The notes beneath the pieces were generated by a model. It had not been told where the DNA came from. It made no database searches and was given only the letters and a program-made list of their open reading frames with translations. DNA of 64,000 nt from the NCBI GenBank assembly GCA_027622195.1, contig JAQBZO010000001.1:158263-222262 (forward strand), read 5' to 3'. Within the stretch, counting starts at the first letter, position 1; the number at the start of each line of letters is the position of its first letter. Source of the stretch: Planctomycetota bacterium (GTDB lineage: Bacteria; Planctomycetota; Phycisphaerae; Phycisphaerales; SM1A02). A program made the position numbers and the translations under genes. This document shows, piece after piece, positions 56,911 to 64,000 of the stretch.

Positions 56911-58287
56911 ATGTTCACATCCATCCTCTTGGCAACGTTTGTGTTTACCTCCGATGTTGAAGCGGCTGCGATTCAAGTCGCCGCTCCGCCAGTCCCAGCG
57001 TTGACCGGCGAATTGATGATTCGACTTCAACGGCAAGGACGCGTAGAGAGTTCCAAACATGAGGCTCTTGTGTGGAAACCAGAGGCATACAACGGTCGAG
57101 TGAAGGTGAAAGAGGTCGTCGTGACTGGTGGAACGGTGAAGGAAGGCGATCTCATCCTTCGTCTTGTTGCAGAGGACATGGATTGGCAGATGAGCGATGC
57201 GGCGAGGCGGCTCGCGAATGCGGTGACCGCTCAAGAGGTTCAAGCCACCGAATTGTCGATGGGTGCTGAGCGATCCGCGCAACAAGTGGAACGCACTTCG
57301 CGTGAAGCATTCCTCTCCGCACGGCGACTGGCTCGGTGGGATCTCTTCGATGCAGCGAAATCCCTCGAGATGAAGACTCTCTCATCGCAGGGTTCGCAGG
57401 ATCGTCTTGCCGATGAGAATGAAGAACTCTCGCAACTCGAGAAGTTGTACGAAGGAGCGGTGCTCGATGGACAAACGCGAGACATTGTCTTGAATCGTGC
57501 CCGTCGCGCGCTTGTTCGGTCCACTCGATACACCTTCTATTCAGTCGAAGATGCCAGCTACTACCAACAGACTGGACACGCCGACCAGCAGCGCGCAATG
57601 AATGATCAAGCTCGCTACTCGGCTCTTGATGCAACCCATGCGCTGACTGGGCAAACGATCGGAGTCATTCGTGCTCAGATGGCTGAAGCTGAATCGAAAG
57701 CCAATGTCGCTGCAGCGACGAGAGCGTCTGCCAAGTTTCTGCACGATGTGGCTGCACTTGAGATTCGAGCACCATTCTCAGGCGTGATCTCGATGGTCTC
57801 GATCGAAGCGGGAGACGATGTCAGCGCAGGGATGGTGTTCACTCAATTGGTGGATCCCACCGCGCTTCAAGTCAAACTCTCTCTTCCTGCAGAGGCCACT
57901 CGCATCGCCGGAGTCGGATCCAAAATTGCACTCACCTATGCGGGACTTCCAGCTTGTAATGGTTCTGGAACGATTGTCGCGATCGGCGCGATCGGTGTGC
58001 CGGATGGAGACGGAACCCTTTTTCCAGCCATCGTTTGCTTGGATCCCAGCACTCGGCTGCCGCCTGTTGGAATGGGCGCAACGATTGAGATTGTCGGAAC
58101 ACTCCAGGACGTTTTGAAAGTCAGTGCGAAGGCCGTTCAAACGAATCCGAAGGGTGAGTCCTTCGTTCGAGTTCAGCGCGGTGAACTCATTGTTGAAGTG
58201 CCCGTGGTCGTTGGAGCTCGCGGTGTGGACGAGGTGGAACTTGTGTCCGGCATCGCCGCGGGGGAACTTGTTCATGTGGCGCCGTAA
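56911..58287 (+). CDS. HlyD/RND-type periplasmic adaptor (biotin-lipoyl-like hairpin) protein
   Basis: VKVKEVVVTGGTVKEGDLILRLVAEDMDWQ; coiled coil; FLHDVAALEIRAPFSGVISMVSIEAGDDVSAGMVFTQLVDPTALQVKLSLP; GVDEVELVSGIAAGELVHVAP. Confidence 0.85.
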   Translation: MFTSILLATFVFTSDVEAAAIQVAAPPVPALTGELMIRLQRQGRVESSKHEALVWKPEAYNGRVKVKEVVVTGGTVKEGDLILRLVAEDMDWQMSDAARRLANAVTAQEVQATELSMGAERSAQQVERTSREAFLSARRLARWDLFDAAKSLEMKTLSSQGSQDRLADENEELSQLEKLYEGAVLDGQTRDIVLNRARRALVRSTRYTFYSVEDASYYQQTGHADQQRAMNDQARYSALDATHALTGQTIGVIRAQMAEAESKANVAAATRASAKFLHDVAALEIRAPFSGVISMVSIEAGDDVSAGMVFTQLVDPTALQVKLSLPAEATRIAGVGSKIALTYAGLPACNGSGTIVAIGAIGVPDGDGTLFPAIVCLDPSTRLPPVGMGATIEIVGTLQDVLKVSAKAVQTNPKGESFVRVQRGELIVEVPVVVGARGVDEVELVSGIAAGELVHVAP

Positions 58288-59500
58288 GAGGGGACTTTGG
58301 TCGCTCCTCTGCTCGTTGTTGTTGGCCTTCACTGCGCTGTCGCTCGTCGCTTGTTCTTCAGCAACCAATTCCGCCCGCGCCATCCGAGGCGGAAACACCG
58401 AGATTCCAGCGCAGCCGCTCTGGTCGAGCGCAGCGTCCATGCACATGGCACTGGAGTGGTTGATTGCCAATCAGCAGCCCAATGGAGCCTTCGGTTCTCC
58501 TGCCTCTTCGCGGCCCAACGAGATTTGGCTCGACGGGATGGCAAGCCACCGCGCGTTTCAAGGCGCGACGACGGCTCTCTGTGCGATGGCGCTCATCGAG
58601 CCTGCGCGATCCGACGCGAGAGCCAAGGCGACTCTGGACCTCGCCGTGCAATGGATGATCGATGAAGAACCCATCGGCGCCGCGTCGGGAGGCACCTTCT
58701 ATGACACGTGGGCGCATACCTATCTCATCGACTGCGGCGTGCGACTGCTTCGCGAACCAAACCGCGCTGACCAATCGAATGCCATACGGATGATGGTGCA
58801 GCGCGAGATTGATTTTTCGTTGCGGCGGCAGAGCATTGATGGAGGTTGGGGGTACTACGATTTTCAAGGAACATTCGAGCGTCCGACGGGCAATGAAACC
58901 ACCAGTTTCAACACTGGAGCGATGATTCTCGCTCTGCGTGCCGCACGCGACGCTGGACTCCGGGTTGACTCGGTGCGATTGGACCGCGCAGTGAAGCGAC
59001 TCGAACTCTTTCGGCTTCCAGACGGTGCATTCGTCTACGGCACCTATGCGAAGTACAGACCGGGTGTCGGTTTCAATAGACCAAGCGGGACGAGCGGTCG
59101 GTTGCAAGTGTGCCACCTCGCGCTGTTCGAAAGTCACGCTGGTGGCGTCGAGCAGCGAGAGTTGGTGGAAGGGCTTTGCCATCTGCGCGATCGACATCAC
59201 TACATCGAGATTGGACGAGGACGCCCGATTCCTCACGAAGCCTTTTATTCGACGAGCGGCTACTACTATTTCTTCGGACACTACTACGCCTCTGGTGTGA
59301 TCGAGCAGTTGACCGATGCCACCGAACGGACGGCGTTTCGAGATTGGCTTGACCAGAACATGAGGCGCGTTCAACATCCAAATGGATCATGGTTTGATTA
59401 TCCGTTGTACGGATACGGTCATGCCTACGCGACGGGGTTTGGACTCCTCACGATGCAACGACTCGCTTCGATGGACCCTGCAGGAACCCTTCCGAAGTGA
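58274..59500 (+). CDS. Lipoprotein with terpene-cyclase/prenyltransferase-like alpha-alpha barrel repeats
   Basis: Lipobox LLLAFTALSLVAC; ALEWLIANQQPNGAFG, DFSLRRQSIDGGWGYYDFQG, RLELFRLPDGAFVYG (QxxDGxWG-type repeats). Confidence 0.7.
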   Translation: MWRRKRGLWSLLCSLLLAFTALSLVACSSATNSARAIRGGNTEIPAQPLWSSAASMHMALEWLIANQQPNGAFGSPASSRPNEIWLDGMASHRAFQGATTALCAMALIEPARSDARAKATLDLAVQWMIDEEPIGAASGGTFYDTWAHTYLIDCGVRLLREPNRADQSNAIRMMVQREIDFSLRRQSIDGGWGYYDFQGTFERPTGNETTSFNTGAMILALRAARDAGLRVDSVRLDRAVKRLELFRLPDGAFVYGTYAKYRPGVGFNRPSGTSGRLQVCHLALFESHAGGVEQRELVEGLCHLRDRHHYIEIGRGRPIPHEAFYSTSGYYYFFGHYYASGVIEQLTDATERTAFRDWLDQNMRRVQHPNGSWFDYPLYGYGHAYATGFGLLTMQRLASMDPAGTLPK

Positions 59501-60801
59501 GTCATCAACCGATGGCGCAGCAGCCGATTTCGCGAGGCGCAATCATGGCGGTCGTCGTCGCGGCACTGGGATACTTCGTCGATATCTACGACCTGATTCT
59601 CTTCAGTGTTGTGCGCGTTCGCAGCCTGAAGGGGATCGGAGTGCTCGACGGGGACCTTCAATCGCTCGGCGCAACGCTCATCAATTGGCAGATGTTCGGC
59701 ATGCTTCTCGGAGGGATCGCCTGGGGCGTTTTGGGAGACAAGTGGGGAAGAATCAGGGTGCTCTTCGGCTCGATCATCTTGTATTCGGTCGCCAACATCC
59801 TGAACGGATTTATCGGTGATGTCCCTCTCGAGAGTGGATGGCACCCACTCTCTTCTGCACTGGGGTTGTCACAAGCGATCGACCAGTACATCGTGCTGCG
59901 TTTCATCGCTGGCATCGGCCTCGCAGGAGAACTCGGTGCAGGGATCACCCTCGTGAGCGAACTCTTGGGACGGCACGCGCGCGGATATGGAACAACGATC
60001 GTTGCAGGTTTTGGAGTGTGCGGCGGCATTGCTGCGGTCTCTGTGTCCACACTCTTCGAGTGGCGCACCTCTTACTTTGTAGGAGGAGCGATGGGCCTGT
60101 GCCTTCTCGCACTTCGAGTGGGTGTGGTCGAGAGCGGCATGTTCAATGTGGTTGCTGCATCCAATCATGCACGCGGAAGCGTCTGGATGCTCTTCTGGCC
60201 TCCGCGTCGACTGTTGCGCTACGCATCGGTGGTCGCCGTCGCCATTCCGATTTGGTTTGCTGCAGCGATTCCCGTGACATTCGCACCTGAGTTTGCAAAG
60301 TCAGTGGGGATCACATCACCCATGTCAGCCGCAACGGCGGTGCTCTGGTTCTATGTGGGCCTTGCAGTCGGAGACATCACGAGCGGACTCTTGTCCCAGT
60401 GGCTTCGCAGCCGAAAGCGTGCCCTTGCGATTTTCCTCGCGTGGACTGCCTTGACTTGTTTCGGCGGATACGAGTGGATTCAGAGCCAACCCGAGGTCTG
60501 GGTGTACGCGACGATTTGCGGACTCCTGGGATTCGGCTGCGGGTACTGGGCGGTATTCGTGACGATCGGAGCAGAGCAATTCGGTACGAATCTCCGCGCG
60601 ACCGCCGCGACCACTGCTCCGAACTTTGTTCGAGGATCCGTCCCTCTGTTGACGGGTTCGTGGCTCTTCCTTCAGAGTCATGGATTGTCCATCACCACTG
60701 CTGCTGCAATCGTCGGAACAATCACCCTCGTGATCGCCGCACTTGGACTGTGGCACCTTCGAGAGACATACGGTCACGATCTCGACTTCATTGAGTCTTA
60801 A
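59497..60801 (+). CDS. MFS transporter
   Basis: GTG start; ~12 TM; GMLLGGIAWGVLGDKWGRIRVLFGSIILYSVANIL; LRFIAGIGLAGELGAGITLVSELLGRHARGYGTT. Confidence 0.93.
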   Translation: MSHQPMAQQPISRGAIMAVVVAALGYFVDIYDLILFSVVRVRSLKGIGVLDGDLQSLGATLINWQMFGMLLGGIAWGVLGDKWGRIRVLFGSIILYSVANILNGFIGDVPLESGWHPLSSALGLSQAIDQYIVLRFIAGIGLAGELGAGITLVSELLGRHARGYGTTIVAGFGVCGGIAAVSVSTLFEWRTSYFVGGAMGLCLLALRVGVVESGMFNVVAASNHARGSVWMLFWPPRRLLRYASVVAVAIPIWFAAAIPVTFAPEFAKSVGITSPMSAATAVLWFYVGLAVGDITSGLLSQWLRSRKRALAIFLAWTALTCFGGYEWIQSQPEVWVYATICGLLGFGCGYWAVFVTIGAEQFGTNLRATAATTAPNFVRGSVPLLTGSWLFLQSHGLSITTAAAIVGTITLVIAALGLWHLRETYGHDLDFIES

Positions 60802-61667
60802 GATCCGAGCAATCCGCGCTGACGAAGCACTTCTCCGCACGGACCAAACCGATGGCGCTTCATCAGTGCCTCGAGTTTTGGCATCGTCGTTTTCATGCCC
60901 GTATAGCACTTGAACTTTCGCGAGAGGGGCATTGTGACACGAGGGCAGTCAGGCGCAAAGTCTCGCGGGTGGAGATACATCACCACGGGGAGACCGCGCG
61001 CATTGAACTGCGCGAATCCCCGTTCGATGATCCACAGTGGAAGCACGCGCAGATATCCGCCGCCAGAAAAACAAAGACCTCGACCCATCGCACGCATCAC
61101 TCCCAGAGGCAACTGCGGAATCGATCGACCAGATGGAAGATTGCGAAAGAGATGCGGCTCGTCGGGGCACGGGTATCCACCGTGTCCGCGCGGTGCTGGG
61201 AAAAGGCTCGCGTCCCACTCGATACCGCAGTCGAGAAGGGTATCGAAGGCCCACTCGGTTCCTTCAACGATCGAAAAACTGGGGGCGCGATATCCCCTAG
61301 GACGAAAGCCGCACGCGGCTTCGATGGCATCGAGGGACATCATCGTGTCGCGACGAAACTCAGCTTCATCGAGCAGGTACACACGCCGGTGCCAAAACGA
61401 ATGCGATCCGAGTTCGTGTCCTGCATTCGCAATGCGTCGAACGAGTGCGGGGTGGCGATCGGCGATCCATCCGAGCATGAAGAAGGTCGCCTTGGTCGTG
61501 TGCCGATCGAGAGAGGCAAGAATCTCGTCGGTCCGGCGGTTCACGAGTGACTCGAGTGAGTCCCAAGTCGACGGGTCATCGATCGCTGGCACATCGACGA
61601 TGTGAAACCAATCCTCGATATCAAACGAGAGCACATGCAGTGGCTCAATCGAAGTGCCGACCATCAC
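60798..61667 (-). CDS. Polysaccharide deacetylase, XrtA/DUF3473-associated type
   Basis: LSFDIEDWFHIVD, KATFFMLGWIADRHPALVRRIANAGHELGSHSFWHRRVYLL, GYRAPSFSIVEGTEWAFDTLLDCGIEWDASLFP, VMYLHPRDF. Confidence 0.9.
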   Translation of the reverse strand: MMVGTSIEPLHVLSFDIEDWFHIVDVPAIDDPSTWDSLESLVNRRTDEILASLDRHTTKATFFMLGWIADRHPALVRRIANAGHELGSHSFWHRRVYLLDEAEFRRDTMMSLDAIEAACGFRPRGYRAPSFSIVEGTEWAFDTLLDCGIEWDASLFPAPRGHGGYPCPDEPHLFRNLPSGRSIPQLPLGVMRAMGRGLCFSGGGYLRVLPLWIIERGFAQFNARGLPVVMYLHPRDFAPDCPRVTMPLSRKFKCYTGMKTTMPKLEALMKRHRFGPCGEVLRQRGLLGS

Positions 61668-62446
61668 AACATCCTCTGTCCGCGCGCGCGGAACTTCGCT
61701 ACATCTTCAGGCTGCGGAAACTTGAAAAGCCTCGCCTTGGACCAATCGAGCGGTGTCGTCGATGGCATGGCTCGCTCCTTGGCGATGGCTCGGAGCACGC
61801 GAATCATCAGTCGCGCGCCTTCTTGCTTTGTGCCAGAGATGACGCGGTCGAGGGAATCATGATCGTGCAGCGGAAACTCAAAGGTTGCGACAACGCCACC
61901 CGAATCGAGTTTCTCCACCATCTCGTGCACGGTCACGGTGACATGAGGTTGCCCTTCGAGCATTTGCCAGAAGGTCGGCATCATCCCTCTGTATTCGGGG
62001 ATTCGCCCCGAGTGGATGTTCAAGCATCCAATCGTCGCCACTTTGAGAAGGGGTGACTTGAAAATCTCTGGCGCGGCGACCGAGACGATCATCTCGGGTC
62101 GAAGTGCTTGCACTGCGGCGATGTACTCCGCCGAATTCACACTCGCCGCTGGAAGCAGCGGAAAGCCGCGCTTCACAGCGAGTGCGCCGATGGATTGCCC
62201 TGTGAGTTTCGCCCAGATGTAGCGCGGGAGCAGGCGAGCGAAGTCGACTGCGCCGTAAAAACGCAAGACGCGCTTCGCCGTTCGAGTGATTGGCTCGTGG
62301 AATGCTCTTGAAACAGTCACGCCCACAAGTTTGATCTCGTCTCGCGGCAGCTCATCGAAGAAGACATCAAAAAACTGCCGAACATAGAGCGGGTCATTCT
62401 CGGTGACGAGCAGCACTCGAAGGGGTGGCTTGGTTGGAACTGTCAT
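61664..62446 (-). CDS. Formyltransferase-family protein (Fmt-like fold)
   Basis: MIVSVAAPEIFKSPLLKVATIGCLNIHSGRIPEYRGMMPTFWQMLEGQPHVTVTVHEMVEKLDSGGVVA. Confidence 0.87.
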   Translation of the reverse strand: MTVPTKPPLRVLLVTENDPLYVRQFFDVFFDELPRDEIKLVGVTVSRAFHEPITRTAKRVLRFYGAVDFARLLPRYIWAKLTGQSIGALAVKRGFPLLPAASVNSAEYIAAVQALRPEMIVSVAAPEIFKSPLLKVATIGCLNIHSGRIPEYRGMMPTFWQMLEGQPHVTVTVHEMVEKLDSGGVVATFEFPLHDHDSLDRVISGTKQEGARLMIRVLRAIAKERAMPSTTPLDWSKARLFKFPQPEDVAKFRARGQRML

Positions 62447-63663
62447 GTTGATTTCTGGTTCGTCGATTCGAGGAGGGCGACCCACTTCGAGAGCGCGTGT
62501 GCGGCGCTCCACTTCTGAGTGAGCGCCAATCGGCCGCGCTCGCCGTCTTGCTGCACCTTGGAGCGATCCGATGCATATCCCTCGAGTGCGCGCGCAAAAC
62601 CACTTGCGTCACCGCAGTCGAGGACGACACCGCACCGTTCCTCAAGAATCACGCGGGCGACCTCTCCCTCGGGAGATCCGACGAAAACCATCGGCCGCTC
62701 GGCGGCGAGGACTCCGTACAACTTGCTGGGCACCATGATTCCCTCGACGCCGCGTCGAAGGGTGGCAAGATGAACATCCGCAGCGCTGAGGAGTTCATCC
62801 AATCGCTCTCTCGGTTGGTAGGGGGCGTCGATGTATCCGTTGATCCCTGCCGCTTGCAGCCGTGAGATGAGTTCGGACTTTCGTTTTCCGCCGCCGACCA
62901 ACGCGAAGAGAATGCGTTGATCGGAAGAGAGCAGGGCGATTCCGTCGGCGATGGTTTCGATGTCGTGACCGATTCCAAAATTGCCGGAATACATGACGAG
63001 CAGTCGATCGCCAACATTCCAATCTTTGCGGTAGGTGTTCGCCTCTCGATCGACCGGTTTGACCTCTTCCTGATCGCTCCACACATTGATGCGCGCAATG
63101 TGGTCTGGCGAGACATCCTTGGCGAGGACGCGATCTTCCATGCATCGTCCGAGGACGACGACTCGGTCTGCTCGACGGAGGAGGAATCGATTGATCGCCT
63201 CAAAGAGCCGAGTCGCAGGCGAGCCCGCGCGCATGACGCCGCAGGCGACGGGAAGGTCTGGGTAGAGGTCCATCACCCAGTACACGAGGCGTGTTCCTCG
63301 AAAGATTCGCATCAGCCAACCAACCAGTGCGATGAACGGCGGCGTGGTCATGCACACCACGGCATCTTGGCGCGGCATGGTGAGTGACTTCCATCCGGCG
63401 AGCAGGAAAAAGAGTGCGAAGTCGACGACACGCGCTGCGATGGACCCCTTGGCAGAAAAACTCGATCCAACGCGAATGATCTCGATGCCTTCCACCGTCT
63501 CAGAAGCGGGCAGCGAGGCACCCCTTGATCCGTATACCGAACGCGATGCGATCGCTGTGACACGGTGCCCGCGCCGAGTCAATGCTCGCGCAAGATCCCA
63601 CCCATGTTGCGCCGTGGCGACCACATCAGGATAGAAGCATTGATTCAAAATGAGGATGCGCAT
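62443..63663 (-). CDS. Glycosyltransferase family 4
   Basis: MRILILNQCFYPDVVATAQHGWDLARALTRRGHRVTAIASRSVYG; LLVMYSGNFGIGHDIETIADGIALL; MVPSKLYGVLAAERPMVFVGSPEGEVARVI. Confidence 0.9.
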   Translation of the reverse strand: MRILILNQCFYPDVVATAQHGWDLARALTRRGHRVTAIASRSVYGSRGASLPASETVEGIEIIRVGSSFSAKGSIAARVVDFALFFLLAGWKSLTMPRQDAVVCMTTPPFIALVGWLMRIFRGTRLVYWVMDLYPDLPVACGVMRAGSPATRLFEAINRFLLRRADRVVVLGRCMEDRVLAKDVSPDHIARINVWSDQEEVKPVDREANTYRKDWNVGDRLLVMYSGNFGIGHDIETIADGIALLSSDQRILFALVGGGKRKSELISRLQAAGINGYIDAPYQPRERLDELLSAADVHLATLRRGVEGIMVPSKLYGVLAAERPMVFVGSPEGEVARVILEERCGVVLDCGDASGFARALEGYASDRSKVQQDGERGRLALTQKWSAAHALSKWVALLESTNQKST

Positions 63664-63736
63664 GTCCAGCCACGAAGCCAGAGCACATCGGACCGATGGC
63701 TCACTCGGTCGAAGGATATCCGATCGATTTGTGCAC

Positions 63737-63769
63737 AAAAAAACACCGACGGTCTTTCGACCATCGGTG
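63737..63769 (-). terminator. Intrinsic terminator of the PEP-CTERM gene
   Basis: Minus strand CACCGATGGTC GAAA GACCGTCGGTG (11 bp stem with one G.T pair, 63744..63769) followed by TTTTTTT (63737..63743). Confidence 0.85.
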
Positions 63770-63825
63770 ATTTCTTCGGTGTAGGGAAACTGGCGGCGAG
63801 CCGCGAGTTTCAGTTCCGATCAGTA

Positions 63826-64000
63826 TCAGGCGCGTCGACGACGGCTGACGAGTCCGGCAACGCCAAGAAGCGCGAGCGCTCCTGGAGCTGGGACACCAGC
63901 GGCGATTGCTCCACCAGCGGTGCTCTCATAGCCGTAGTCCACGATGGTACGGAACGCGGCACTCGCGCCGAACGCAATGCGCATCCAGCCGTAGTGGGTC
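63826..64000 (-). CDS. Partial CDS (start beyond the right edge): PEP-CTERM/VPAPGA-type sorted extracellular protein
   Basis: Manual translation ...THYGWMRIAFGASAAFRTIVDYGYESTAGGAIAAGVPAPGALALLGVAGLVSRRRRA*; motif + hydrophobic helix + Arg-rich tail. Not in the ORF track. Confidence 0.85.
   Translation of the reverse strand, partial: THYGWMRIAFGASAAFRTIVDYGYESTAGGAIAAGVPAPGALALLGVAGLVSRRRRA

Noticed and set aside
1-64000. CRISPR, transposon, prophage, toxin-antitoxin or restriction/defence module
   Set aside because: No repeat-spacer pattern, transposase, integrase or phage structural motif seen; genes are mostly housekeeping or envelope related.

Overview
Gene-dense 64 kb chromosomal window. 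Paralogue content suggests a Planctomycetota genome, probably Phycisphaerae-like (inference from the DUF1501 + PSD1/DUF1549/DUF1553 pair and a VPAPGALALLG PEP-CTERM tail). About 56 protein genes are supported. No rRNA, tRNA, CRISPR array, transposase or phage module was recognised. Left to right: murC-murB-ddl cell-wall block, NtrC-type regulator, LptF/LptG pair, parvulin-like lipoprotein, rplT/rpmI, ECF sigma plus a putative membrane anti-sigma with a pilin/DUF1559-like tail, trpF/rhomboid, citrate synthase, HtrA-like protease, pheT lacking the EMAP/tRNA-bind domain, HscA-like Hsp70, ispD, a Feo iron operon, an Fe3+-type ABC binding protein and permease, a MoxR/DUF58/BatA/VWA block, pyrD, cdsA, DUF1501/PSD1, dsbB, HlyD adaptor, MFS, and a polysaccharide locus ending in a PEP-CTERM protein. 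The best candidates for something new are: (1) a Feo operon encoding an N-terminal Bfd-type [2Fe-2S]-like domain fused to FeoA, a coupled small Cys membrane protein and a leading secreted coiled-coil protein; (2) an FbpB-like permease continuous in frame with a lipobox-bearing NHL-repeat protein; (3) a TPR-YggX fusion; (4) an ECF sigma with a pilin-like anti-sigma. Together with the orphan HscA-like protein, items 1-3 make an iron/Fe-S themed stretch between about 27.7 and 46.8 kb. All domain calls come from reading motifs by eye; no database search was run.
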